Positions 33,754-41,923 of a DNA stretch of 57,758 nucleotides are shown here, piece by piece. The notes beneath the pieces are model-generated. The model made no database searches and was not told the origin of the DNA. It was given only the letters and a program-made list of their open reading frames with translations. Position 1 is the first letter of the stretch; the number at the start of each line of letters is the position of its first letter. The position numbers and the translations under genes were made by a program. Origin of the DNA: a virus; IMG/VR virus record IMGVR_UViG_3300020442_000002, positions 1 to 57,758 of that record; one strand, 5' to 3'.

Positions 33754-35292
33754 ATGTCTGATGCAAAAAGATTTGCGGCTATCTTCGATGGCCTCAAGCA
33801 AGCCTACGGCACGTTTGAAATCGACAGCACAAAAGCAAGTGGCAAGAACACCGGTAAAGCAAGAGTAGTTCGTGAACCACGGACCACGGAGCATTTTGAG
33901 CAGCATTTAGCCGGTTCTGGGGCGGGGATTGGGATCATCCCAATCAACGAAGACGACTCCTGTAAGTGGGGTTGTATCGACATTGACGAATACCCGTTAG
34001 ACCTCACGCGGCTGGTTGAGAAAATTCGCCGTAGCAAGATGCCTTTGGTAGTATGTCGTTCAAAGTCGGGGGGCGCACATTGTTTTCTTTTCTGTAGCGA
34101 ATGGGTAACTGCAAAGACAATGCAGTCCACGTTACAGCATTTAGCTAGTGGTCTGGGGTACGGCGGAAGCGAGATCTTCCCCAAACAAATCAAACTCTTT
34201 TTAGATCGTGGCGACATAGGCAACTTCCTCAATATGCCGTACTTCAATGCGGAGGACGGGTTGAGGTATGCCTTGAATGATGACGGCAGTGCGGCGACGT
34301 TACATGAGTTTTTTGCGTTACATGAAACGCACGTACAAACGCCAGAACAACTCCAAGCAATCACGCATCAAAAAGTTGAAGACACCGCAATTGTGGACGG
34401 TCCGCCCTGTCTCCAAACCCTATGCGCCCAAAAAATTAGCGAAGGGGGACGAAACAACGGACTCTTCAGCATAGGCGTTTATCTTCGCAAGGCGTACCCG
34501 GATACGTGGCAGGACGAAATCCTGCATCACAACATGGCGTACATTGATCCGCCGTTGCCTCTTAACGAGGTCAACCTCGTGGTTAAGCAGTTGGACAAGA
34601 AAGACTACGCTTATCGGTGCAGTGATGCGCCTATTCAGCCGTACTGTAACCGCGAGTTGTGTCAAACCCGAAAGTTTGGGATTGGTGCGGCGGTCAGTGA
34701 CATGGCTGTGGCTAACCTACGAAAGTACAACTCTATCCCGCCCGTGTGGTTTCTGGACGTTAACGGTGTGCCGTTAGAGCTAGACACCGACGCGCTGCAA
34801 AACCAGACGGTGTTCCAGAAGGCGTGTATTGAGCAACTTAACTTCATGCCTCAGACCATGCCGAAGCGCGGCTGGGAAGGCCGCATCAATCAGTTGATGA
34901 AAGAGATGTCTGAGACCGACGGGTCTATCATGGAGGTGTCAGAAGACGCCAGCATCAACGGCCAGTTCTACGAGTATCTTGACGAGTTCTGCACTTCGAC
35001 CCAGAAGGCGGAAGACCGTGAAGAGATTTTGTTGCGCAGGCCATGGGTAGATGACGAAACAAACGCCGTGCATTTCCGGCTGAAAGACTTTGAAGGTTTT
35101 CTGCGGAAGAACCGCTTTAGCGAGTTTAAAACCCACAAGGTGGCACAGCGGCTACGAGACATTAACGGCGAGTCTACGGTATTAAAGGTGAAGGGTAAGC
35201 CCATAAGAGTTTGGCGAGTGCCGATCAGTGACATCCCGCACGATCAAGTGGAGTCCAAAAACTTTGAAACACGGTCCACGGACCCGTTCTAA
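33754..35292 (+). CDS. AEP-superfamily primase (phage type), 512 aa
   Basis: The catalytic core of archaeo-eukaryotic-type primases is visible: WGCIDIDEY gives the metal-binding Asp76 and Asp78, and VVCRSKSGGAHCFLF gives the SGGxH motif with His109. After residue 250 comes a helical and cysteine-containing region (CSDAPIQPYCNRELCQTRKFG) and a C-terminal helix-rich domain with YEYLDEF, like primase C-terminal domains. It would make primers for the phage polymerase encoded nearby. The peptide EPRTT at 41-45 is encoded by the dispersed CACGGNY repeat. One base overlaps the next gene. Confidence 0.8.
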   Translation: MSDAKRFAAIFDGLKQAYGTFEIDSTKASGKNTGKARVVREPRTTEHFEQHLAGSGAGIGIIPINEDDSCKWGCIDIDEYPLDLTRLVEKIRRSKMPLVVCRSKSGGAHCFLFCSEWVTAKTMQSTLQHLASGLGYGGSEIFPKQIKLFLDRGDIGNFLNMPYFNAEDGLRYALNDDGSAATLHEFFALHETHVQTPEQLQAITHQKVEDTAIVDGPPCLQTLCAQKISEGGRNNGLFSIGVYLRKAYPDTWQDEILHHNMAYIDPPLPLNEVNLVVKQLDKKDYAYRCSDAPIQPYCNRELCQTRKFGIGAAVSDMAVANLRKYNSIPPVWFLDVNGVPLELDTDALQNQTVFQKACIEQLNFMPQTMPKRGWEGRINQLMKEMSETDGSIMEVSEDASINGQFYEYLDEFCTSTQKAEDREEILLRRPWVDDETNAVHFRLKDFEGFLRKNRFSEFKTHKVAQRLRDINGESTVLKVKGKPIRVWRVPISDIPHDQVESKNFETRSTDPF

Positions 35293-36794
35293 TGTTTCGT
35301 ATTTTTGGGCCACCCGGGACCGGGAAGACAACCACTTTGCTGAACATGGTAGAAAAGTCTTTAGACAGCGGAATAACCCCATCACAAGTGGGGTTTTTTG
35401 CATTCACTAAAAAAGCCGCTAACGAGGCCAAAGAGCGGGCGGCAAAGCGTTTTGATTTAGACCCAGACAAGGATCTTCCGTACTTTCGCACCATTCATTC
35501 CTTGGCCTACCGCCTGATGGGAGTCAAGGAAAACCAAATGATGGGGCCGCAAAACTACAAAGAGTTGTCGGCGGCCATCGGTTTTAATTTGAGCGGCGCT
35601 ATGAGCGAAGAAGAGGATGTGTCGTTTAAGGCGACAGATCACCCGATCCTTCAGCTAATTAACCTTGCAAAAACCAAAAAAACATCGTTGCGAACAGAGT
35701 ATAACCACAGTGAAGTTAACTTTACGTGGGTGGAAGTAAAGTATGTGGCCGACTCTTACGCAAATTATAAAAAGGCATTTGGCTTAATCGACTTCACAGA
35801 CATGCTGGAAATGTTTGTAGAGCAGGCCGACCACCTTGTCCCGCACATGAAGATTTGTTTCTTGGACGAGGCTCAAGATCTTTCTCCGCTGCAATGGGAC
35901 ATTGCTCATAAGTTAGATGGGCGGTCAGAGCGCATGTTCGTGGCGGGCGATGACGACCAAGCCATTTACCGGTGGGCGGGAGCGGACGTAGATCACTTCA
36001 TCAATCTCCCCGGCGGCGCAGAGGTCTTGGAACAAAGCTACCGGGTTCCTGCGGCGATTCATGAGCTTGCAGAAAAAATTGCGGGGCGCATTCAAAACCG
36101 GTTTCCCAAGGTGTATCGCCCTCGGCAAGAGCGCGGACAAATACTGCGCGTGCCGGACATCCGCTCCATAGATATGTCGCAAGGCACTTGGCTCGTTATG
36201 GCACAAGCCCGATTCATGCTTTACCCAATAGAGCAGGAATTAAAAAACGGCGGCTATCTGTTTGAGCGCCAAAACGGCGGAAGATCTATACCGGAAAAAA
36301 TGTCGCTGGCTATCAATGGCTGGGAGGCCATGCGAAAAGGGCGGGTGATTACCTGCGGCACGGCGCAGGCCATCTACTCTTATATGTCTGGCAACGGGGT
36401 GCGTATCAAACGGGGCCATAAAAAGATAGAGGCCCACGATAACGAAATGTTTGGACTAACCGATTTACAAGAACATTTTGGTCTATTGGCTACGAATGAG
36501 ATGATCTGGCACGAGGCCATGGATAAAATACCAGAGGGGGACAGGGCATACATCACGGCTCTTCTCCGGCGAGGCGAGAAGTTCAACGCCAAGCCCCGAA
36601 TAAGATTGTCCACGATCCACGGAACAAAAGGTGGAGAGGCAGAAAACGTTGTAATCCTACCGGATTTGACCGCCGCGGCGTTAGACACGCCGGGGGACGA
36701 TCTTCACCGCGTTTTTTACGTGGGGGTGACGCGGGCCCTTCAGAACCTTTACATCTTAGAACCTGAAGACTATTTAAGAGCATACGCTTTATGA
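35292..36794 (+). CDS. UvrD/Rep-type superfamily 1 DNA helicase, 500 aa
   Basis: All SF1 motifs are present: Walker A GPPGTGKTT (6-14), FFAFTKKAANEAKER (Ia region), FLDEAQDLSPLQW (Walker B, DEAQ at 192-195), GDDDQAIYRWAGAD (219-232), STIHGTKGGEAENVVI (motif V region) and FYVGVTRA (motif VI). It starts directly at the end of the primase gene. It is shorter than UvrD (about 720 residues), as phage versions often are. It is likely to act at the replication fork. Confidence 0.92.
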   Translation: MFRIFGPPGTGKTTTLLNMVEKSLDSGITPSQVGFFAFTKKAANEAKERAAKRFDLDPDKDLPYFRTIHSLAYRLMGVKENQMMGPQNYKELSAAIGFNLSGAMSEEEDVSFKATDHPILQLINLAKTKKTSLRTEYNHSEVNFTWVEVKYVADSYANYKKAFGLIDFTDMLEMFVEQADHLVPHMKICFLDEAQDLSPLQWDIAHKLDGRSERMFVAGDDDQAIYRWAGADVDHFINLPGGAEVLEQSYRVPAAIHELAEKIAGRIQNRFPKVYRPRQERGQILRVPDIRSIDMSQGTWLVMAQARFMLYPIEQELKNGGYLFERQNGGRSIPEKMSLAINGWEAMRKGRVITCGTAQAIYSYMSGNGVRIKRGHKKIEAHDNEMFGLTDLQEHFGLLATNEMIWHEAMDKIPEGDRAYITALLRRGEKFNAKPRIRLSTIHGTKGGEAENVVILPDLTAAALDTPGDDLHRVFYVGVTRALQNLYILEPEDYLRAYAL

Positions 36795-36949
36795 AAAAGG
36801 AAACAGAAATGAGTCGAATACCCTGTCCAAAATGTGCCAACAAGGCAGAAGAAGTCATTAACGCTGAAAAGCAATTACGTTTAGGCTGGTGGTGCCCGGT
36901 GTGCAACCACTTTGAGCAAGCAATCTATCGCGAGCGAAAGGTGGCCTAA
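36791..36949 (+). CDS. Small zinc-ribbon protein, 52 aa
   Basis: The frame starts with an ATGA overlap on the helicase stop and ends with TAATG on the polymerase start. A second in-frame ATG at 36809 has a slightly better ribosome-binding site. CPKC and CPVC, 22 residues apart, form a clear zinc ribbon. It might help the flanking helicase and polymerase, but no function is known. Confidence 0.72.
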   Translation: MKKETEMSRIPCPKCANKAEEVINAEKQLRLGWWCPVCNHFEQAIYRERKVA

Positions 36950-38856
36950 TGACAACCGGTAAACTGCAAATGGCTATGTTCCCGCCGAAGAGCGATTGGG
37001 TGCCCCCTGTTGAGCTTCCCGACATTTTTGACGCGGACGAAATTGCCATCGACGTAGAAACCCGCGACCCGAATCTAAAGCAGAAGGGACCGGGCTGGCC
37101 CACAGGCGATGGTGAAGTGGTGGGCTATGCCATCGCAGTTTCCGGGTGGAAATGCTACATCCCCGTCGGCCATGCTGGCGGGGGTAACCTCGACAAACGC
37201 ATTGTGAGCAAGTGGCTTAAAAAAGTTTTTGAGTCACCTGCTGACAAGATCATGCACAACGCCCAGTACGACCTTGGCTGGATTCGCGCCATGGGGTTTG
37301 AAGTTAAGGGCCGCGTAATCGACACAATGATTACCGCTAGCCTGATTGATGAGAACCGGTTCAGCTACAGCCTGAATGCGCTTTGCTACGACCATCTGGG
37401 CAAGACAAAATCCGAAAAAACTCTGGTGGAGGCGGCCAAGGAGTTTGGCGTCGATCCCAAGGGCGAGATGTGGAAGCTGCCCGCGATGTATGTGGGGCCC
37501 TACGCAGAGACTGATGCCGAGATCACACTGGAGCTTTGGAGCCACTTCAAGACCCTGCTCAACCGGGAAGATCTTTGGGACGTTTGGCGGCTAGAGATAG
37601 ACCTGCTCCCGCATCTGGTAGAAATGACCATGCGCGGAATACGAGTAGACATTGACCGCGCTGAACGGACCAAGCAAGTCTTGATGAAGCAAGAAAAGGA
37701 AGTCATCAAAAAAATCAAAGCGCTGACAGGAAGCAACGTTGAGATCTGGGCGGCCCAATCCATAGCCAAGGCGTTTGACGGGTTGGGATTGCCCTACCCC
37801 AAGACAGACAAAGGCTCGCCCAGCTTCACAAAACAGTTCCTGATGGAACACCAGCACGAGCTTGCACAGCTAATTATGAAGGCTCGTAACCTCAACAAGA
37901 CCAACGGTAACTTTATTGACGGCATACTAAAGTTCACCCACGACGGAAGAATACACAGTCATATCAATCAGTTACGCTCAGATGATGGCGGCACAGTATC
38001 TGGCCGCATTTCCATGAACTCGCCCAACCTCCAACAGATCCCGGCCCGCGACCCAGAGCTTGGCCCTATGATCCGCTCTTTGTTCCTCCCGGAAGAAGGT
38101 CAGCAGTGGGCGGCAATTGACTTCTCGCAACAGGAGCCACGGATCTTGGTCCACTTTGCCAAGAACTACGGCGACTACAAAAACATGCCTATGCCCGGGG
38201 TAGAGGATTTCGTAGACGGCTATCGCAACGACCCCAACATGGACTTCCACAGTATGGTGAGTGAAATGGCGGCCATCCCGCGGAAACAAGCTAAGGTTAT
38301 CAACCTCGGCATGATGTACGGCATGGGCGTGAACAAACTGTCCGACCAACTCGACCTCAGTGTCGAAGAAGCAAAGGCCCTGACTCAGCAATACCACAAG
38401 AAGGTTCCTTTCGTTAAAGGCCTGATGCGCGGCGTACAGAACAAGCTTGACGACCCACGGTCCTCGGGCAGTCTCCGATCTTTGCGTGGCCGCAAGTGCC
38501 GCTTCGATCTATGGGAGCCGGACAGCTTTGAAATGCACAAGGCCCTCCCCCGGGAAGAAGCAATCGCGGTCCACGGGCCTACTACCCGGCTTCGACGCGC
38601 ATACACGTACAAGGCCCTCAATCGGCTCATACAGGCTTCGGCGGCGGACATGACCAAGCAGGCGATGGTGAACGTTTGTTCCGCAGGGAGCGTCCCAATG
38701 CTTCAGGTACACGATGAGCTTGCTTTCTCAGTCGAGAATGCAGAGCAGGCAAAAGAATTGGCAGAAATAATGGAACAGGCCGTTCCGTTACAGGTGCCAA
38801 ACAAATGCGATGTGGATCTGGGGCCTAGCTGGGGCGAGTGTGAAGAGCTTGAATAG
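36949..38856 (+). CDS. polA: Family A DNA polymerase with 3'-5' exonuclease, 635 aa
   Basis: The exonuclease domain has all motifs: IDVET (Asp35, Glu37), HNAQYDLGW (Asp108), YAETDAE (Tyr185, Asp189). The polymerase domain has motif A AIDFSQQEPR (Asp391), motif B RKQAKVINLGMMYG (Arg445 to Tyr457) and motif C VHDELAF (Asp589). Residue 453, equivalent to E. coli Pol I Phe762, is Leu. The 5'-3' exonuclease domain is absent, as in other phage Pol A proteins. It is the replicative polymerase of the phage and is coupled to the zinc-ribbon gene by TAATG. Confidence 0.93.
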   Translation: MTTGKLQMAMFPPKSDWVPPVELPDIFDADEIAIDVETRDPNLKQKGPGWPTGDGEVVGYAIAVSGWKCYIPVGHAGGGNLDKRIVSKWLKKVFESPADKIMHNAQYDLGWIRAMGFEVKGRVIDTMITASLIDENRFSYSLNALCYDHLGKTKSEKTLVEAAKEFGVDPKGEMWKLPAMYVGPYAETDAEITLELWSHFKTLLNREDLWDVWRLEIDLLPHLVEMTMRGIRVDIDRAERTKQVLMKQEKEVIKKIKALTGSNVEIWAAQSIAKAFDGLGLPYPKTDKGSPSFTKQFLMEHQHELAQLIMKARNLNKTNGNFIDGILKFTHDGRIHSHINQLRSDDGGTVSGRISMNSPNLQQIPARDPELGPMIRSLFLPEEGQQWAAIDFSQQEPRILVHFAKNYGDYKNMPMPGVEDFVDGYRNDPNMDFHSMVSEMAAIPRKQAKVINLGMMYGMGVNKLSDQLDLSVEEAKALTQQYHKKVPFVKGLMRGVQNKLDDPRSSGSLRSLRGRKCRFDLWEPDSFEMHKALPREEAIAVHGPTTRLRRAYTYKALNRLIQASAADMTKQAMVNVCSAGSVPMLQVHDELAFSVENAEQAKELAEIMEQAVPLQVPNKCDVDLGPSWGECEELE

Positions 38857-38877
38857 GGCGTAAAATAGCCCTATACT
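38849..38877 (+). promoter_or_regulatory. Promoter with operator-like inverted repeat, upstream of the RHH gene
   Basis: TTGAAT at 38849-38854, a 17-base spacer and TATACT at 38872-38877 give a good sigma70 promoter. The spacer holds a perfect inverted repeat, TAGGGC at 38854-38859 and GCCCTA at 38868-38873. The gene that follows encodes a ribbon-helix-helix protein, so self-repression through this site is likely. Confidence 0.7.
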
Positions 38878-38904
38878 GTCCCATACCTGTGTAGGAGATA
38901 TCCC

Positions 38905-39138
38905 ATGGATACAACAAAATGGAAGTCGGTTTTGCTGCCGAGAGATGTGTACGAGGAAGTTGTTGTAATTGCTCGTGTAGAAGGCCGAACCATTAGTGGT
39001 CAACTTCGCTACATTGTTGAAGCGTGGAAGCAAGAAAATTTATCTAACCGCGATCAAGAATACATCGTGGAGCAAATCACCGAGTTCAAAAAAGAAACGG
39101 GCACCGAAGCATTGACTTCAAAAAGTTATTCGATATGA
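38905..39138 (+). CDS. Ribbon-helix-helix (Arc/CopG-type) transcriptional regulator, 77 aa
   Basis: AGGAG lies upstream of the ATG. Residues 5-45 form a strand (KWKSVLLP), a helix (RDVYEEVVVIARVEG), a turn and a second helix (TISGQLRYIVEAWKQE), the classic RHH fold. The C-terminal 30 residues are a charged helix. It probably binds the inverted repeat in its own promoter at 38854-38873. An ATGA overlap links it to the next gene, and DUF3310 follows. Confidence 0.75.
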   Translation: MDTTKWKSVLLPRDVYEEVVVIARVEGRTISGQLRYIVEAWKQENLSNRDQEYIVEQITEFKKETGTEALTSKSYSI

Positions 39139-39305
39139 CGTTTAGTGTTATGCAGGCCGAGTTCGACAAGGCCTTGAAAAAATTAGAGAAGGGTTACGAA
39201 GAAGGCAAAGTAGAAAAGTCTGACTTCGACAAGTTGCACATTTGGCATGAATTTCTCAAGGCAAAGATTGACGCAGAGCGAGAAAAGAATGCCAAAGAAC
39301 TTTGA
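39135..39305 (+). CDS. Small charged helical protein, 56 aa
   Basis: The gene overlaps the RHH stop (ATGA) and the start of DUF3310. The product is Lys and Glu-rich, helical, with an LHIWHEFLKAKID segment. No family is recognised. Its tight packing supports translation. Confidence 0.6.
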   Translation: MTFSVMQAEFDKALKKLEKGYEEGKVEKSDFDKLHIWHEFLKAKIDAEREKNAKEL

Positions 39306-39528
39306 CAACGTAACCTGCCCTTCGCATTACAACCAAGGTGATGTCGAGTGTATCGACGGCATCAAGGCCAGTATGTCCCCTGAAAGTTTTCAGGGGTATC
39401 TCAAGGGGAACATCCAAAAGTACGTATGGAGATACGAGATAAAAAAAGAGCCTGTAGAGGACCTGCGGAAGGCCCGTTGGTACTTGGACCGTCTTATTAT
39501 GGAGCTAGTAAATGGCACCATGGAGTAG
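39289..39528 (+). CDS. DUF3310 protein, 79 aa
   Basis: The start is the internal ATG at 39289, which overlaps the upstream gene. The pattern CPSHYNQGDVECIDGIKASM, GYLKGNIQKYVWRY and DLRKARWYLDRLI matches DUF3310, a family common in T7-like and other phages and loosely annotated as nucleotide-kinase-like. The activity is not established. A long frame continues past its stop in another phase (see 39570). Confidence 0.83.
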   Translation: MPKNFDNVTCPSHYNQGDVECIDGIKASMSPESFQGYLKGNIQKYVWRYEIKKEPVEDLRKARWYLDRLIMELVNGTME

Positions 39529-39569
39529 ACTCCCGGGATGCCCAGCTAGCCGTGCAGGCGGCGCACCAG

Positions 39570-39689
39570 ATGGCGGATCGGTTTAACCGCAACATGGCGA
39601 TCCAGCACGACTTGTCTGTGGTGCCTGAAGCCGACGCAACAAAAGAGATTCTTGAGGTAGTAAGGCCCGATTGGTATACTACGCCTTGA
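39570..39689 (+). CDS. Possible tiny protein after DUF3310, 39 aa
   Basis: An open frame in a different phase from DUF3310 reads MADRFNRNMAIQHDLSVVPEADATKEIL and ends DWYTTP; a GTG at 39552 is another possible start. Composition looks protein-like, but the start and a ribosome-binding site are weak. It could be a separate small gene or simply noise. Confidence 0.35.
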   Translation: MADRFNRNMAIQHDLSVVPEADATKEILEVVRPDWYTTP

Positions 39690-39734
39690 CGGTCACTCCG
39701 TCGAATCAAACGTTTTAGGATTCAAGTAGGCTTT

Positions 39735-39747
39735 TCTCCCAAAGTGA
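39735..39747 (-). promoter_or_regulatory. Orphan copy of the shared leader sequence
   Basis: The minus strand reads TCACTTTGGGAGA here, the 13-base leader that precedes the accessory genes at 47.9-52.3 kb. No ATG follows at the right distance; only a TTG that would give a 10-residue peptide. It may be a remnant of a lost cassette. Confidence 0.45.
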
Positions 39748-39767
39748 GTTGAACTGAATCCGACCAA

Positions 39768-39791
39768 CCCCCCGCAACGGGGGGTTTTTTT
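39768..39791 (+). terminator. Rho-independent terminator after the RHH operon
   Basis: CCCCCCG at 39768-39774 pairs with CGGGGGG at 39778-39784 around CAA, followed by seven T residues. It ends the 38905-39689 transcription unit. Confidence 0.9.
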
Positions 39792-39792
39792 A

Positions 39793-40056
39793 TTAATGGA
39801 TGGTGTCTCCATCGCCGGGCGAAAGATTACCCACCTGCAAAAAGCAGGGCCCGGTTTCCCCCAAGTAAATCCCAAGAATATTGAACTCAACGAACTCTTT
39901 TGCTTCGTCCCATGACATGTCGATGCTGTCGTCCATGACAATTTTGATCATCTTCTGAACGTCGTAGACCAACACTTCTTCATCGCCGTCTTTTGTGGAA
40001 ACCGTGCCAATTCCAAGAATGGCTTCGTCAAACCCCTCTGGCCCCATCATTTGCAT
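39793..40056 (-). CDS. Conserved small phage protein, 87 aa
   Basis: The ATG at 40056 gives a protein with acidic and helical parts, MSWDEAKEFVEFNILGIYLGETGPCFLQVG being the most protein-like block; many phages have a small protein with the pattern DEAxE..xxNxxGxYxGExxPxF. The gene is divergent from the Cas4-like nuclease gene. The function is unknown. Confidence 0.72.
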   Translation of the reverse strand: MQMMGPEGFDEAILGIGTVSTKDGDEEVLVYDVQKMIKIVMDDSIDMSWDEAKEFVEFNILGIYLGETGPCFLQVGNLSPGDGDTIH

Positions 40057-40117
40057 TCAACCTCGACCTATATTATCGTATACAACATATTTTGCTGCCC
40101 ACGAATCGGATTTTAAC
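40057..40117. promoter_or_regulatory. Divergent intergenic region
   Basis: The 61 bases between the two divergent genes are AT-rich, with CCTATATTATCGTATAC near 40067-40083. It should hold promoters in both directions, but I cannot assign firm -35 and -10 pairs. Confidence 0.3.
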
Positions 40118-40933
40118 ATGGACCTGATTAAAGCCATTGACGTTGGGACAGAAAACAACTCAGAAAGCGAGCGCCGTTGTTACATTGGTGCAAGTAACGT
40201 CGGCCATCCTTGCCGGGCCTTCCTTCAGTTTAGCCTTCGTGGCTACCCGCAGAAAAAAGTTCCCCCCGCGGTAAAAAGAATTTTTGAGATAGGCCACATC
40301 ATCGAAGACCTCGTGGTCAAGGACCTCAAAAAAGGTGGGGCCACCGTCTACGAAGTCGATCCTAAAACCAAAGAGCAGTTTGAATACACCTCGTTTGGCG
40401 GACACTTGCGCGGTCACGCCGACGGTATCATCGCGTTTGGCGAAGATAAGGTCATCCCCGAGATCCTTGAGATCAAATCCATGAACGATAAAAAGTGGAT
40501 GATGTTTCGGGACAAAGGCATCCATAAAAGCCACCCCATCTACTACTACCAAACGCAATTGCTAATGGGGTTATCCGGGGCAAAGGGCGCATGGATGGTG
40601 GCATACAACAAAAACAACTCTACCTATCACGCGGAACACGTTCCCTATAATCATAACGATTATGTTTTCCTAATCTACAAGGTTATGTCCGTGGTCCGGG
40701 ACTTGTCGGCAAAGAAGATATCGAGCGACCCCCGAAACTTCCATTGCCGTTATTGCAATTACCGTCCGCATTGCTGGCCCGAGGGGGAAGTATCCCTACC
40801 CCTCCCCGTGGAGTGCCGAACGTGTAAGCACAGCAAACCAGTTGGTAAGCGCAAGTGGTTTTGCACGTTGCACAAGTCACGGGCCACGGACCCCTGTTCA
40901 CAGTGGTACAAAGTGGAGTCTACGGAAGAATGA
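40118..40933 (+). CDS. Cas4-like PD-(D/E)XK exonuclease, 271 aa
   Basis: I chose the ATG at 40118 (MDLIKAIDVG). HADG (His100, Asp102), then EILEIKS (Glu118, Lys120) form the nuclease motifs. Cys32 near the N-terminus and a C-terminal cluster (CRYCNYRPHCW: Cys210, 213, 219, then Cys233 and 236) match the RecB/Cas4 iron-sulfur layout, with some extra cysteines. The enzyme would process DNA ends in recombination. The gene overlaps the zinc-ribbon gene downstream. A CACGGNY repeat pair is found near its end at 40877. Confidence 0.83.
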   Translation: MDLIKAIDVGTENNSESERRCYIGASNVGHPCRAFLQFSLRGYPQKKVPPAVKRIFEIGHIIEDLVVKDLKKGGATVYEVDPKTKEQFEYTSFGGHLRGHADGIIAFGEDKVIPEILEIKSMNDKKWMMFRDKGIHKSHPIYYYQTQLLMGLSGAKGAWMVAYNKNNSTYHAEHVPYNHNDYVFLIYKVMSVVRDLSAKKISSDPRNFHCRYCNYRPHCWPEGEVSLPLPVECRTCKHSKPVGKRKWFCTLHKSRATDPCSQWYKVESTEE

Positions 40934-41133
40934 GTATGCGCGACGTTTCACGGCCCACGGTCCAATCTGGGGATGTTTGTTGGTGGTGTCGGGGCCGCTT
41001 GATCTGGGGCGGCGATCACGACATTTCGGAAGAAGAAGAGTTCTTTGACATGTCTACTAACCTCACCTGTTCGGACTGCGGCGCACACGTTATCTACTAT
41101 CGCCTAAAGGAAGAAGAAGTGGAGATCTGTTGA
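40930..41133 (+). CDS. Small zinc-binding protein, 67 aa
   Basis: An ATGA overlap links it to the nuclease gene. CWWCRGRLIWGGDHD and LTCSDCGAHVIYY give two CxxC pairs for one zinc ribbon. This type is common next to phage recombination genes. A CACGGNY repeat pair lies at the N-terminal coding part (40947), giving the peptide SRPTV. Confidence 0.72.
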   Translation: MSMRDVSRPTVQSGDVCWWCRGRLIWGGDHDISEEEEFFDMSTNLTCSDCGAHVIYYRLKEEEVEIC

Positions 41134-41219
41134 TGGACGAAGAAGACAAGCGCATCCAGCCCGATTGGAAGGATTACTTCATCATAGGGTTGCTTTTATT
41201 AATTATGACCCTAGTATGA
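41133..41219 (+). CDS. Tiny membrane protein, 28 aa
   Basis: The ATG overlaps the previous stop. The peptide has a charged head (MDEEDKRIQPDWKD) and one hydrophobic segment (YFIIGLLLLIMTLV). It is too short for a family assignment, but the strict overlap and membrane profile make translation credible. Confidence 0.55.
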   Translation: MDEEDKRIQPDWKDYFIIGLLLLIMTLV

Positions 41220-41249
41220 AGGCACCTAATCGCGTGTGGGGGCAGGCGG

Positions 41250-41765
41250 TTGAAAAAATACCCATGCCATTGGTGTGGCGAAGAAAAATTATATAGAGAC
41301 TTTGCGGCCCGCTTCAAAAAGGGCGGCAAGCTAGTTCGCTATCGAAGCCAAGCGCCAAGCTGCTCTGCTTGCGACGTTAAACGTCAAAGCGAAAGCATCC
41401 ACAAAAACCGTATCAACTTCCTTAACACAAAGTTGCGGGACATCGAACGCCGGGCAAAAAAAGACGGCCACAAGATCTCCGTCAAATGCACCGTCGATTT
41501 TTTCTTGGAGTTGTTTGAGGCGCAACAAGGGCTGTGCGCCATCACCGGGCTACCCATGACATGGGGCCACGAAAACCAACACGGCAACAGCGGCAACCGG
41601 CGCGGCACCAACATATCAATAGACCGGATAAACTCAGACCAGATGTACAGCCCGGACAACGTCCGCCTAGTCTGTGACCGCGTCAACAAGATACGATCCA
41701 ACATGGACGACACCGACCTCTACTTCTGGTGCGCCCAAATTGCAGCAAGTATCCGAAGAATCTAA
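41250..41765 (+). CDS. HNH endonuclease with zinc fingers, 171 aa
   Basis: A TTG start at 41250 is the best fit, with GGGGGCAGG upstream. The protein starts with CHWC (Cys6, Cys9), CSAC (Cys38, Cys41), then a helical region and an HNH-type C-terminal core with CAITGLPMTW, NISIDRINSDQMYSPDNVRLVCDRVN. It resembles phage HNH nucleases that cut branched or terminal DNA. It ends convergently with two small minus-strand genes. Confidence 0.75.
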   Translation: MKKYPCHWCGEEKLYRDFAARFKKGGKLVRYRSQAPSCSACDVKRQSESIHKNRINFLNTKLRDIERRAKKDGHKISVKCTVDFFLELFEAQQGLCAITGLPMTWGHENQHGNSGNRRGTNISIDRINSDQMYSPDNVRLVCDRVNKIRSNMDDTDLYFWCAQIAASIRRI

Positions 41766-41923
41766 CGCTTGCGAAGCTTCTTGGCCGCGTCTTCGATTAG
41801 CTTGAGCCGCTTCTCGTAAAACGACAACGACTCTTCACCGACCTCGGCCATCGGATCTTCGTCAACGTAATTCTCTGCCTCTTCCAACGCGTCTTCCCAC
41901 TCGTCCCCCGGATCACGGTTCAC
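41762..41923 (-). CDS. Small acidic helical protein, 53 aa
   Basis: A GTG at 41923 overlaps the stop of the next upstream minus gene (GTGA). The product is acidic with DPGDEWEDALEEAENYVDEDP and ends in a basic KKLRKR tail. No family is recognised. It overlaps the HNH gene's last three codons. Confidence 0.55.
   Translation of the reverse strand: MNRDPGDEWEDALEEAENYVDEDPMAEVGEESLSFYEKRLKLIEDAAKKLRKR

Noticed and set aside
36583-36906. Minus-strand frame of 107 codons
   Set aside because: It lies wholly over the helicase end and the zinc-ribbon gene and has no independent support.
39768-39784. Terminator stem read as a minus-strand terminator for the gene at 39793
   Set aside because: The T run lies only on the plus strand, so the hairpin works in the plus direction.
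39693-39941. Minus-strand open frame of 82 codons
   Set aside because: It overlaps the terminator hairpin and the better-supported minus gene at 39793-40056 in another phase; the composition is not protein-like.
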